Assembly: GCA_963822985.1 (NCBI GenBank)
Contig: CAWGJU010000006.1
Span: 558,001 to 622,000 of the forward strand
Reading direction: 5' to 3'
Length of the DNA stretch: 64,000 nt
From: Thermohalobaculum sp963822985
GTDB taxonomy: Bacteria; Pseudomonadota; Alphaproteobacteria; Rhodobacterales; Rhodobacteraceae
Part shown: positions 37,278-45,936 of the stretch, piece by piece
How the letters are laid out: every line of letters begins with the position of its first letter
Position numbering within the stretch: position 1 is the first letter of the stretch
The notes under the pieces: generated by a model
Databases searched by the model: none
What the model saw: the letters and a program-made list of their open reading frames with translations, nothing else
What the model was told of the DNA's origin: nothing
Made by a program: the position numbers and the translations under genes

Positions 37278-38357
37278 ATGACCGAGCCCGCTGCGGAGCG
37301 CATTTTCGAAGGGGATTGTATCCGGGCGATGCGCGAGCTGCCGGCGGGCTCCGTCGACCTCGTCTTCGCCGACCCGCCCTATTTCCTGCGCCTGCGCGGC
37401 GAGCTGCACCGGCCGAACAACACGCGCGTCGACGCGGTCGACGACGAATGGGACCGGTACGAGAGCGTCGAGGCCTATGACGCGTTCACGCGCGAATGGC
37501 TGACCGAGGCGCGGCGGGTTCTGAAGCCCGATGGCGCCATCTGGGTGATCGGCACCTACCACAACATCTTTCGCCTCGGTGTGGCGCTGCAGGATCTCGG
37601 CTTCTGGATTCTCAACGACGTCGTCTGGCGCAAGACGAACCCAATGCCGAATTTCCGCGGCAAGCGGCTGACCAACGCGCACGAGACGCTGATCTGGGCG
37701 GCGCCTTCGGCGACGGCGCGCCCGGTCTTCAACTACGACGCGCTGAAGGAGCTGAACGAGGGGCTGCAGATGCGCTCGGACTGGCTCCTGCCGATCTGCT
37801 CGGGGGCGGAGCGGCTCAAGGGTGCCGATGGCGCCAAGGCGCACCCGACGCAAAAGCCCGAGGCGCTGCTGCACCGGGTGCTGCTCGGCACGACCAATGT
37901 CGGCGACGTGGTGCTCGACCCTTTCCTCGGCTCCGGCACGACGGGCGCCGTCGCCAAGCGGCTGGGCCGGCGCTTCATCGGAATCGAGCGCGACCCGGCC
38001 TACGCGGCGCTCGCCCGCGACAGAATGGCCGCCGTTCGCCCGCTGGAGCCGCAGGCGCTGGCCGTCACGCGCAGCCGCCGGGCCGAGCCGCGCATCCCCT
38101 TCGGCGAGCTGGTCGAGCGCCGGCTGCTCGAGCCCGGCGAAATGCTGGAATCCTTCAACGGCCGGCACAAGGCCAAGGTGCGCGCCGACGGCACGCTCGC
38201 CATCGCCGACATGACGGGGTCGATCCACCAGATCGGCGCCGCGCTGGAAGGGGCGCCCTCCTGCAATGGCTGGACCTATTGGTGCTTTAGCCGCGACGGG
38301 CGGCCGGTGCCGATCGACGTCCTGCGCCAGCAGCTGCGGGCCGAGATCCGCGACTGA
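37278..38357 (+). CDS. ccrM: Cell-cycle-type adenine DNA methyltransferase (CcrM, GANTC)
   Basis: A 359-residue beta-class N6-adenine methyltransferase. The catalytic motif DPPY (residues 32-35, FADPPYFLRLRGELHRPNNT) precedes the cofactor motif DPFLGSGTTG (214-223), the beta-class order. The C-terminal ~100 residues (IPFGELVERRLLEPGEML ... ADGTLAIADMTGSIHQIGA ... GWTYW) are the CcrM-specific DNA-recognition extension. Known family members methylate GANTC and are essential or cell-cycle regulated in many alphaproteobacteria. No restriction endonuclease is adjacent. The ATG at 37278 gives the typical start before RIFEGDCI. Confidence 0.92.
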   Translation: MTEPAAERIFEGDCIRAMRELPAGSVDLVFADPPYFLRLRGELHRPNNTRVDAVDDEWDRYESVEAYDAFTREWLTEARRVLKPDGAIWVIGTYHNIFRLGVALQDLGFWILNDVVWRKTNPMPNFRGKRLTNAHETLIWAAPSATARPVFNYDALKELNEGLQMRSDWLLPICSGAERLKGADGAKAHPTQKPEALLHRVLLGTTNVGDVVLDPFLGSGTTGAVAKRLGRRFIGIERDPAYAALARDRMAAVRPLEPQALAVTRSRRAEPRIPFGELVERRLLEPGEMLESFNGRHKAKVRADGTLAIADMTGSIHQIGAALEGAPSCNGWTYWCFSRDGRPVPIDVLRQQLRAEIRD

Positions 38358-38371
38358 GGGAGACTGCGAGC

Positions 38372-38399
38372 GCCCGCCGGGGCCGATCGGCCGGGCGGC
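38372..38399. terminator. Possible bidirectional hairpin between ccrM and alkB
   Basis: A G/C-only inverted repeat in the 44-base convergent gap, centred on the palindrome GGCCGATCGGCC (38381-38392) with CCGCC/GGCGG flanks. There is no T tract. It may act on both converging genes. Confidence 0.35.
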
Positions 38400-38401
38400 G
38401 T

Positions 38402-39532
38402 CTATGCGGCGAGGCGCGCCTTCGCGGGCTCGCGGCCGATTGATCCGTCGTCATAGGCGCGCCAGTCCTCGATGTCGGGATAGAATGCCTGGCGCCATCG
38501 GTCGACGCGCGGGTTCATGACCCGGAACCAAACCCGCGGGTTCGTCGCCAGCGCGATCATGACGGGATAGCTGAAGGGCAGGTGCGGCGCCTCGTCGATC
38601 GGGTGATGCTGCAGCAGCGGAAAGCGGCGGTCCGGCCGGTAGTGGTGGTCCGAATGGCGCTGCAGATTGATCAGCGTCCAGTTCGTCACAGTGTCAGAGG
38701 CGTTCCAGGAATGGTGCGGCCGGACCCGCTCGAACCGGCCCTCGCCGAGATAGCGCCGGGTCAGCCCGTAATGCTCGACATAGTTCACCGCCTCGAGCTG
38801 GTAGATCGCGACCAGGCTCTGCACGGCGAAGAGCACCAGTCCGAAGGGCCCGGCCAGCGCCCAGGACAGCCCGAGGAACGCCGCGGTCCCCAGCCCATAG
38901 CGCCAGAACGGGTTGGTGTGGTGCCAGACGGGACGGCCGCTCCGCGCCAGGCGCCCGCGCTCGATCGCCCAGGCCGAGAGCAGCTCGCGTCCGACGGCGC
39001 GCACGGTGAACGAATAGAGGTCCTGCCCCTTCCTGGCCGTCACGGGGTCCTTTGGCGTCGCGACCGTCACATGGTGCCCAAAGACGTGCTCGGTCGCGAA
39101 ATGACCGTAGCCGACCGAGACGAGCAGCAGTTCGCCGGCCAGCCGCTCCCACCGGTTGCGCTGGTGCACCATCTCGTGCGCGAAGGTGATGCCGATGCCG
39201 CCGGTGCCGAGCCCGAGCGCGGCGAAAAGACCGATCGATTCCCACGTCCCGAGATGACCGGGCAGCGAAGCCTGCCAGAGGCAGACGGCGATCAGCGCCA
39301 CCTGCACCGGGATCCAGGCCCAGGTAACGAGCTTGTGCCGCAACAGCAGCTCGTCGGCGGTGGCGGGGTCAATGTTCGACGTGTCGGCGCCGGCCAGCCG
39401 ATCGAGCAGCGACACGACAACCCATCCCCACACGAAAGGACCGATGATCCACCAACCGCCGAAGACCGCCGCCAGCAGGATCAGCGGCGCGATGACGAAC
39501 GCGATGGCGAAGGGCAACGCTCTTGGTGGCAT
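38402..39532 (-). CDS. alkB: Alkane 1-monooxygenase (AlkB-like, membrane di-iron)
   Basis: A 376-residue integral-membrane non-haem di-iron hydroxylase that oxidises terminal carbons of alkanes. All histidine boxes are present: HEMVHQ (residues 119-124), EHVFGHHVTVATPKDP, NYVEHYGLTRR (the HYG motif typical of AlkB), and LQRHSDHHYRP. About six hydrophobic segments surround them. Rubredoxin and rubredoxin reductase, the usual electron donors, are not adjacent. The call is firm for the family; actual substrate range may include other fatty compounds. Confidence 0.93.
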   Translation of the reverse strand: MPPRALPFAIAFVIAPLILLAAVFGGWWIIGPFVWGWVVVSLLDRLAGADTSNIDPATADELLLRHKLVTWAWIPVQVALIAVCLWQASLPGHLGTWESIGLFAALGLGTGGIGITFAHEMVHQRNRWERLAGELLLVSVGYGHFATEHVFGHHVTVATPKDPVTARKGQDLYSFTVRAVGRELLSAWAIERGRLARSGRPVWHHTNPFWRYGLGTAAFLGLSWALAGPFGLVLFAVQSLVAIYQLEAVNYVEHYGLTRRYLGEGRFERVRPHHSWNASDTVTNWTLINLQRHSDHHYRPDRRFPLLQHHPIDEAPHLPFSYPVMIALATNPRVWFRVMNPRVDRWRQAFYPDIEDWRAYDDGSIGREPAKARLAA

Positions 39533-39633
39533 GACGGGCCCCCTTGGCTGTGCCCGAATGATGCGACACGCCCGGCCATCCCTGCAACTGATGTGGCTCG
39601 AGATGCGGACCCCGCAACTGACGCTAACATGGG

Positions 39634-40728
39634 TTACCGATCGGTTACCACGCGTCCGACGCCCAGCCCGCCTTCACAGGCGAGCCGCACCGCCTTGGCG
39701 AAAACGGTCGGCATGGCCGCCACGGCGGATTCTGCCTGCATGAAGCCGTCGCCACCCCGGTCAGCGAGCCGCAGGACGCGTATGTCAAGGCGCAAATGAA
39801 AATGCGTAAAGGTGTGACGGACTTCGCCGGCCGGCTCCCATGCACCCGGCAGGGGTGGCGCGCCCTCTCCGGCCCCGTCCGGCTCCGGCGCCGCCCACTC
39901 GCTGCTCGGCAGCGCCAGCATTCCGCCGAGCAGGCCTCGCTCGGGGCGCCGTTCCGTCAGGACCCGGCCATGCCGATCGAGAGCAACCCAGGCGATGCCA
40001 TGACGAACGGGCTTCGCCGCCTTCGGCGCTCGCCGGGGCAAGCCCGCGGCGATTCCGAGGGCGTGCCCGCGGCATGGCTCGCGCCAGGGGCAGGCGAGGC
40101 AGGCGGGCCGCGCCGGCACGCAGACGGTTGCGCCGAGGTCCATCACAGCCTGGGCATAGTCCCCCGGCCGCTCGCCCGGCGTGAGGCCGGCCGCGCGGGC
40201 GCGCAGCACGGGCTTGGCCGCCGGCAAGGGCTCGGTCTCGGCGAACAGCCGAGCCATCACCCGCTCGACATTGCCGTCAACGACAACCGCAGGCACATTG
40301 AACGCGATCGCGGCTATGGCGGCGGCCGTGTAGGGACCGATGCCCGGCAGCCCGCGCAAGGCATCCTCGGTCGCGGGGAAGCGGCCGCCGAACTCTTGGC
40401 TGACGACGGCCGCGCAGTCGTGCAGCTTTCGCGCCCGAGTGTAGTAGCCGAGGCCCGCCCAAGCCCCGAGCACCTCCTCGCGCGGCGCGGCGGCCAGCGC
40501 GTGCACATCCGGCCAGCGCGCCGTGAACCGCAGGAAATGTCCCGTGGCCGCCGCGACCGTCGTCTGCTGAAGCATGACCTCGCTCAGCCAGACGCGGTAG
40601 GGGTCGGGCCGTTCGCCCGCCTGCCGAGCGGTAGGCCCGACCCGCCAGGGCAGCACCCGGGCGTGCTGGTCGTACCATTCGAGCAGGGCCCCGGGCTCCG
40701 CTCGCGCGGTTGTTATCACACCGTCCAC
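39634..40728 (-). CDS. mutY: A/G-specific adenine glycosylase
   Basis: MutY removes adenine mispaired with 8-oxoguanine. The 364-residue protein has PDPYRVWLSEVMLQQT at the N-terminus, the helix-hairpin-helix LRGLPGIGPYTAAAI followed by the catalytic Asp in VVDGNVERVMAR, and the iron-sulfur loop CVPARPACLACPWREPC (C-x6-C-x2-C-x5-C). A Nudix-like C-terminal domain (VALDRHGRVLTERRPERGLL) reads the damaged base. It is divergent from dciA by 55 bases. Confidence 0.95.
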   Translation of the reverse strand: MDGVITTARAEPGALLEWYDQHARVLPWRVGPTARQAGERPDPYRVWLSEVMLQQTTVAAATGHFLRFTARWPDVHALAAAPREEVLGAWAGLGYYTRARKLHDCAAVVSQEFGGRFPATEDALRGLPGIGPYTAAAIAAIAFNVPAVVVDGNVERVMARLFAETEPLPAAKPVLRARAAGLTPGERPGDYAQAVMDLGATVCVPARPACLACPWREPCRGHALGIAAGLPRRAPKAAKPVRHGIAWVALDRHGRVLTERRPERGLLGGMLALPSSEWAAPEPDGAGEGAPPLPGAWEPAGEVRHTFTHFHLRLDIRVLRLADRGGDGFMQAESAVAAMPTVFAKAVRLACEGGLGVGRVVTDR

Positions 40729-40783
40729 CGCCTATCCTTCAGATGCACGTTAGACGTGGTTCGACCCCGCCGCGGAGACCGCC

Positions 40784-41380
40784 ATGGCGCAACAAGGCAA
40801 GGACGGCAAGCCCCCCGGGAGACTCCGGAAGTCCCCCGGCAAGTCCCCCGGCAAGTCCCCCGGCAAGTCCCAGGGCAAACCCCGGCCGAGGGGCGGCGGG
40901 TTCCGGCGCGCTGCCGACCAGACGCGCCCGGTCCTCGACAAGGTCGCCGGCAGCCATGGATTTGCCGAGCCCGACGTGCTGCTGCGCTGGGCCGAGATCG
41001 TCGGCGAGGCCCTGGCGCCGACCTGTCGTCCGGTTCGCGTGAGCTACGCCCAGCGGGGCCTCGGCGCGACGCTGGTGCTAAAGGCCGACAGCGGCCGGGC
41101 GCCCGAGGTCGAGCACCTGGCCCCGCGCATCATCGAGCGCGTCAACCAGTTTTACGGCTATCGCGCAGTGGCGCGCGTCCGCATCACCCAGAGCGGCGTC
41201 GTCCCGGCCTTCGCCGAGAAGCAGGCCGGCTTCGATGCGGCGCCGACCGAGCCGACCGACGCCGATGCGGGCCGCGCGGCGGCCCTGACCGAGGGCGTCG
41301 AGGATGCCGGCCTGCGCGCCGCCTTGACCCGCCTCGGCGCCAATGTGCTCGCGCGCAGCCGCCTTCGCCCCGCAAAGTAG
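40784..41380 (+). CDS. DciA-like DUF721 protein (replicative helicase loader family)
   Basis: A 198-residue DUF721 protein. The core LDKVAGSHGFAEPDVLLRWA, EIVGEALAPTCRPVRV and TLVLKADSGRAPEVEHLA matches DciA, which loads DnaB in bacteria without DnaC. The N-terminus is a basic low-complexity tail with tandem KSPG units encoded by a 12-bp repeat (40828-40875). The C-terminal part is variable. mutY-dciA-dsbA-smc is a conserved neighbourhood in Rhodobacterales, supporting the call. Confidence 0.82.
   Translation: MAQQGKDGKPPGRLRKSPGKSPGKSPGKSQGKPRPRGGGFRRAADQTRPVLDKVAGSHGFAEPDVLLRWAEIVGEALAPTCRPVRVSYAQRGLGATLVLKADSGRAPEVEHLAPRIIERVNQFYGYRAVARVRITQSGVVPAFAEKQAGFDAAPTEPTDADAGRAAALTEGVEDAGLRAALTRLGANVLARSRLRPAK
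40828..40875 (+). repeat. 12-bp tandem repeat encoding KSPG units in the dciA-like gene
   Basis: Four tandem units of AAGTCCCCCGGC (the first three exact, the last ending CCAGGGC) encode KSPG-KSPG-KSPG-KSQG in the basic N-terminal tail. The unit is in frame, so copy change would lengthen or shorten the tail without disrupting the gene. Confidence 0.85.
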
Positions 41381-41405
41381 GTTCAAATCCACAAAGGACA
41401 TGACG

Positions 41406-42119
41406 ATGCCCGTCAGCCCCCTTCGCGGCGTTCTCGCCGGACTCTCCTTGTTGGCGGTCTCCGCCATGCTTCCAGCCTCTGCGCTCGGCCAGTCCGCGAC
41501 GGGGACGTCCGAAACCGCGCAGCCGGCGCCGGCCCAGAGCGCGGAGCAGCCGCCCCAAGCGGACACCGGCGCGTCCAGCGCGCAAGAGCCGGCCGCCGGC
41601 AGCTATGCGCTCGGGGACATCGCGCTCGGCGATCCGAACGCCCCGCTGACGGTCTATGAATATGCCTCGTTCACCTGCCCGCATTGCGCTGCGTTCCACG
41701 AGAATACGTTTCCGGAGTTCAAGGAGCAGTACATCGACACCGGCAAGGTGCGCTTCATCCTGCGCGAGGTCTATTTCGACCAGTACGGGCTCTGGGCATC
41801 GATGGTGGCACGCTGCGGCGGCGAGCAGGGCTTTTACCCCATGGCCGAGGCTTTCCTGAGCACGCAGTCGACCTGGACGCGGGCGCCCGACATCGGGACC
41901 GCGATCCAGCAGGTCGGCCGGCGCGCCGGGCTGCCGGCCGAACGCCTACAACAGTGCCTCTCGGACCGGGAGTATGCCAAGACGTTGCTGGAAGCCTACC
42001 AGCAGAACCGCGACGCCGACGACGTGAAGTCGACCCCGACCTTCATAATCAACGGCGAAGCGCATACAGGCGCCATGAACTTCGAGGAGTTCTCGGCGCT
42101 GCTCGACCAGGCCCTTTGA
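41406..42119 (+). CDS. DsbA-family thiol-disulfide oxidoreductase, exported
   Basis: A 237-residue periplasmic thioredoxin-fold protein. A signal peptide (LAGLSLLAVSAMLPASALGQ) is followed by an Ala/Gln/Pro-rich linker, then the thioredoxin fold with the active site CPHC at residues 91-94 in EYASFTCPHCAAFH. The cis-Pro loop is in VKSTPTFIINGE. It belongs to the thioredoxin_4/DsbA-like group found next to smc in Rhodobacterales. The ATG at 41406 is preferred because AAAGGA lies 7 bases upstream; an ATG 6 bases earlier is too close to it. Confidence 0.9.
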   Translation: MPVSPLRGVLAGLSLLAVSAMLPASALGQSATGTSETAQPAPAQSAEQPPQADTGASSAQEPAAGSYALGDIALGDPNAPLTVYEYASFTCPHCAAFHENTFPEFKEQYIDTGKVRFILREVYFDQYGLWASMVARCGGEQGFYPMAEAFLSTQSTWTRAPDIGTAIQQVGRRAGLPAERLQQCLSDREYAKTLLEAYQQNRDADDVKSTPTFIINGEAHTGAMNFEEFSALLDQAL

Positions 42120-42134
42120 CCCTCCGCGGCTTGG

Positions 42135-42218
42135 TTAACTAAATCTTGCGGTGGGCGCCTTGGTGAGCGCCAGATGCGGGGTCTGCGGCTTGACAACGGC
42201 AGCGTGCGCGTGTCTCAT
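42135..42218 (+). promoter_or_regulatory. Candidate smc promoter region
   Basis: A perfect -35 TTGACA (42190-42195) and a weak -10 TCTCAT (42213-42218), 17 bases apart, lie 27 bases before the smc GTG. Upstream, TTAACTAAATCTTGC (42135-42149) resembles a CtrA site (TTAA-N7-TTAA) with two mismatches. Both are inference. Confidence 0.35.
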
Positions 42219-42245
42219 GTGCGAAAAATGGCGTGAGGCAGGCCT

Positions 42246-45200
42246 GTGCAGTTCACCCGGCTTCGGCTCAATGGGTTCAAGTCGTTCGTCGACCCGACCG
42301 ATCTCGTCATCTCGGCCGGGCTGACGGGCGTTGTCGGGCCGAACGGCTGCGGCAAGTCGAACCTGCTCGAGGCGCTTCGCTGGATCATGGGCGAGAACCG
42401 GCCGACGCAGATGCGCGGCGAGGGGATGGACGACGTCATCTTCGCCGGCAGCGGCACGCGCCCGCCGCGCAACGCCGCGGCGGTCGAGCTCGTCATCGAC
42501 AATTCCGACCGGCTGGCGCCGGCCGCCTTCAACAAGGATGACCGGCTCGAGGTCAGCCGGCGGATCACGCGCGAGATCGGCTCGGCCTACCGCATCAACG
42601 GGCGCGAGGTGCGCGCGCGCGACGTGCAGATGCTGTTCGCCGATGCATCGACGGGCGCGCATTCGCCGGCGCTCGTCCGCCAAGGCCAGATCTCCGAGCT
42701 GATCAGCGCCAAGCCCAAGGCCCGCCGCCGGGTGTTGGAGGAGGCGGCCGGCATCTCGGGCCTCTACCAGCGCCGGCACGAGGCCGAGCTGAAGTTGCGC
42801 GCCACGGAGACGAACCTGGCGCGTGTCCAGGACCTGCTGGGCGAGCTGACGCAGAGGCTCGTCGCGCTCGAGCGCCAAGCGGGGCAAGCGCGCCGGTATC
42901 GCGCGATCGCCGAAGCGCTGCGCCGCGCCGAGGCTGTCGCGCTTTGGCTGCGCTGGCGCGCCGCCGAGGACGAGCGCGCCGCTGCGGATGCCGGCGTGAC
43001 GGCCGCGTTGCGCGCCGCCGCCGCCGCCGAGGTTGCCGTGCGCGGCGCTACGCGGGCGCGAGAGCAAGCCTCCGCTGCGCTGCCCTCGACGCGCGAGGAG
43101 GAGGCGATCGCCTCGGCCGTCCACCAGCGGCTCGCCGTCGAGCGCGAGCGCCAGGACGAGCAGGAGGAGCGCGCGCGGGCCGAGGCCGAGTCCCTGGCCG
43201 CGCGCGTGCGCCAGCTCGCTGCTGATTTCGAGCGCGAGGAGACACTCGGCCAGGACGCGCATTCGACGCTCGAGCGGCTGGCGTCGGAGGAGGCCCGGCT
43301 GGCCGAGGCGATGCAGGGCCAGGACGAGGCGCAGGCCTTGGCGGCGCAGGCGGCGCAGGCGGCTGCCGAGCGCCTGGGCGCGCAGGAACGCGCGCTCGAC
43401 GCGCTGGCATCCGAGGCGGCGCGGCTCGAGGCGCAGTCGACGGCGGTGGCGCGCAGGGTTCAGGACTTGCGCACAACGGCCGGCCGGGCCGACGCGGCCA
43501 TCGCCGCGGCGGAGCAGGCGGCAGCAGGCCTCGATGGACAGATCACCGATGCCGAAGCCGAGCTCGAGGCCCGGCGGCAGGCCGCGACCGAGTCGGCGGC
43601 GGCGGTCGAGGCGGTCGAGGCCGAGCTGGCGGCCGCCGCGGCCGAGCAGGGCGCTGCCCGCGAGGCCGAGGCGGCGGCGCGCGCGACCCGCTCCGATGCC
43701 GACGGCGAGACAGCCGCGCTCGCGGCCGAGGCACAGGGCCTCGAAAAGCTGCTGGCCCGCGATGCCGGCGAGGGCGACCGGCTCGTCGACCGGATCGAGG
43801 TTGTGCCGGGCTGGGAAGCCGCGCTTGGCGCCGCGCTGGGCGACGATCTGTCCGCGGACGAGGCGGTCGAGGGGTCCGGCTGGACCTCGCTCGATCCTTA
43901 TGCCGCGCCCCCGAAGCTGCCGGGCGCGGCGCGGCCCATCGGCGAGGTCGCGCGCGGCCCTGCGCTGCTGGACCGGCGGTTCTCGCAGACGGGGCTCGTC
44001 GACCGCGATGCCGGCGACGCGTTGCAGGCGACGCTCGGCCCCGGCCAGCGCCTGGTGAGCCGAGAGGGTGACCTCTGGCGCTGGGATGGCTTTCGCCTGC
44101 GCGCCCAGGACGCGCCGACGGCGGCGGCGCTGCGCCTGGCGCAGCGCAACAGGCTCACCCAGGTGCAAGGCGCGCTTGACTCGGCCCGCGAGGGGCGTGA
44201 CCGGGCGGCCGAGGCGCATGCGCAGGCGCGCGCCGCCCTGGAGCGGAACGTGGCGCGCGAGGCCGAGGCGCGCCGGGCGCGCCGCGACGCCGAGGCGGCC
44301 CAGGCTAACGCGGCGCGGGCCCTGGCCGCGGCTGAAGCCGCGCTGACGCTTCTCCGCTCAAGACGGGACAGCCAGGCCGAGGCCCTGGCCACGCGCCGGG
44401 CGGAGCGCGAGGCCCTGCAAGAAGAGCTCGCCGAGGCGGAGGACGAGATCGCCCGCCTGCCCGATGCGGGCGAGGCGCGCCAGGCGGTCGAGCGCCAGCG
44501 GGCCGAGGTCGACCGGCTGCGCGGCGCCATGCTCGAGGCCAGGACCCGCGCCGAGGACCTGCGGCGCGCGGCCGCCGGCCGCGAGCGCCGGCTGGGCGAG
44601 GTGCGGCGCGAGGTCGCCTCGTGGCGCGATCGGCGCGACGGCGCGGGCGCGCGTCTCGACGATCTCAAGCGCCGCATGGACGAGACGCAGGTCCGGCAGG
44701 CCGCCATCGCCGACCAGCCGGCTGCCCTGGCCGAGCGGCGCCGAAGACTGGCCGCCGAAATCGAAGCGGCCGAAGCGCGGCGCAAGTCGGCGGCCGATGC
44801 GCTCGCCGCGGCCGAGACAGCGCTCGCCCGGGCCGAGTCTGCCGAACGCGAGGCCGAGCGCGAGGCTTCGGCCCGCCGCGAGGAGCGCGCCGGCCTGGAC
44901 GGCGTCCTGCAGGGCCTGGCCGCGCGGGTCGAGGCGGCGGCGGGGGAAATCCGCACCGAGCTCGGCACCGAGCCCGACGCGCTGCGCGCAAGCCTGGAGG
45001 GAGACCTGCCCCCGATCGCCACGGCCGAGGCCGAGGTGGCCAAGCTCCGGCGGCAGCGGGACGCGCTGGGGGCCGTCAATCTGCGGGCCGACCAGGACGC
45101 CGACGAGGTCCGCGCCGAGCGCGACGGGATCGCCGCCGAGAAGGCCGATCTGGACGCCGCGGTCGCCAAGCTCCGGCACGGCATCCACGAGCTCAACCGC

Positions 45201-45689
45201 GAGGGGCGGCACCGCCTGACTGCCGCCTTCGATACGGTGAACCAGCGGTTCTCCGGGCTTTTCCGGCACCTTTTCGGCGGTGGCGAGGCGCGCCTCGTCC
45301 TGGTCGAATTGGACGACCCGCTCGATGCCGGGCTGGAAATCCTGTGCCAGCCGCCCGGCAAGAAGCTGTCGACGCTGTCGCTGCTTTCGGGCGGCGAGCA
45401 GACGCTGACCGCGCTCTCGCTGATCTTCGCGGTGTTCCTGGCGAACCCGGCTCCGATCTGCGTGCTCGACGAGGTGGACGCGCCGCTCGACAATTCGAAC
45501 GTCACGCGGTTCTGCGACCTGCTCGACGAGATGCGCCGGCGCACGCGGACGCGCTTTCTCATCATCACGCACCACGCCATCACCATGAGCCGGATGGACC
45601 GGCTGTTCGGCGTGACGATGGTCGAGAGGGGCGTCAGCCAGCTGGTCTCGGTCGATCTGAGCCGGGCCGCCGAGATGGTCGACGCCTGA
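42246..45689 (+). CDS. smc: Chromosome segregation protein SMC
   Basis: The 1147-residue SMC condensin ATPase that organises and segregates chromosomes. It starts at GTG (MQFTRLRLNGFKSFVDPTDL). Walker A GPNGCGKSN is at residues 31-39, the ABC signature LLSGGEQTL includes Ser1048, and Walker B VLDEVD has Asp1075/Glu1076. Between them are two very Ala/Glu/Arg-rich coiled coils flanking the hinge near residues 500-590 (EGDRLVDRIEVVPGWEAALG). The bias toward Ala and Glu explains the long open frames in other registers. Partner genes scpA/scpB are not in the window. Confidence 0.95.
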   Translation: MQFTRLRLNGFKSFVDPTDLVISAGLTGVVGPNGCGKSNLLEALRWIMGENRPTQMRGEGMDDVIFAGSGTRPPRNAAAVELVIDNSDRLAPAAFNKDDRLEVSRRITREIGSAYRINGREVRARDVQMLFADASTGAHSPALVRQGQISELISAKPKARRRVLEEAAGISGLYQRRHEAELKLRATETNLARVQDLLGELTQRLVALERQAGQARRYRAIAEALRRAEAVALWLRWRAAEDERAAADAGVTAALRAAAAAEVAVRGATRAREQASAALPSTREEEAIASAVHQRLAVERERQDEQEERARAEAESLAARVRQLAADFEREETLGQDAHSTLERLASEEARLAEAMQGQDEAQALAAQAAQAAAERLGAQERALDALASEAARLEAQSTAVARRVQDLRTTAGRADAAIAAAEQAAAGLDGQITDAEAELEARRQAATESAAAVEAVEAELAAAAAEQGAAREAEAAARATRSDADGETAALAAEAQGLEKLLARDAGEGDRLVDRIEVVPGWEAALGAALGDDLSADEAVEGSGWTSLDPYAAPPKLPGAARPIGEVARGPALLDRRFSQTGLVDRDAGDALQATLGPGQRLVSREGDLWRWDGFRLRAQDAPTAAALRLAQRNRLTQVQGALDSAREGRDRAAEAHAQARAALERNVAREAEARRARRDAEAAQANAARALAAAEAALTLLRSRRDSQAEALATRRAEREALQEELAEAEDEIARLPDAGEARQAVERQRAEVDRLRGAMLEARTRAEDLRRAAAGRERRLGEVRREVASWRDRRDGAGARLDDLKRRMDETQVRQAAIADQPAALAERRRRLAAEIEAAEARRKSAADALAAAETALARAESAEREAEREASARREERAGLDGVLQGLAARVEAAAGEIRTELGTEPDALRASLEGDLPPIATAEAEVAKLRRQRDALGAVNLRADQDADEVRAERDGIAAEKADLDAAVAKLRHGIHELNREGRHRLTAAFDTVNQRFSGLFRHLFGGGEARLVLVELDDPLDAGLEILCQPPGKKLSTLSLLSGGEQTLTALSLIFAVFLANPAPICVLDEVDAPLDNSNVTRFCDLLDEMRRRTRTRFLIITHHAITMSRMDRLFGVTMVERGVSQLVSVDLSRAAEMVDA

Positions 45690-45758
45690 GACGCCTCCGG
45701 CGTATCGACGCGGCGAAGGAGCCGTATCCTGCCCTTTGGGTAAACCGTGCAAAAAGCG

Positions 45759-45778
45759 ACCTTGCACGCGTGCAAGGT
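45759..45778. repeat. 20-bp perfect palindrome downstream of smc
   Basis: A self-complementary 20-base sequence with core TTGCACGCGTGCAA, 70 bases after the smc stop and about 160 bases before moaA. It could be an operator dimer site or, as RNA, an 8-bp hairpin with a CGCG loop followed by TCTT (a weak smc terminator). A near-identical core (one base different) is found at 34632-34645. Confidence 0.7.
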
Positions 45779-45936
45779 TCTTACTGCTTGAGTCGCTGGA
45801 TTTTTCATTTGTTCGGATCCCGAGGCTGGGGCGCGGGGCTTGCTTTGTGACGTTCCCGGCGCTCGCCGCGGTCCAGCGCGAAGGCCGTCTGCGCCAGCCG
45901 ATTGCGTCGAGCGGGCCCAGGGCTTACCTAGAGGTC

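Noticed and set aside
40752..40775. GGTTCGA-like T-arm sequence before dciA considered as a tRNA end
   Set aside because: No acceptor stem, anticodon arm or D-arm can be formed around it.
43898..45808. 636-codon Ser/Arg/Ala-rich minus-strand frame opposite smc
   Set aside because: A by-product of the Ala/Glu-rich coiled-coil coding of smc.
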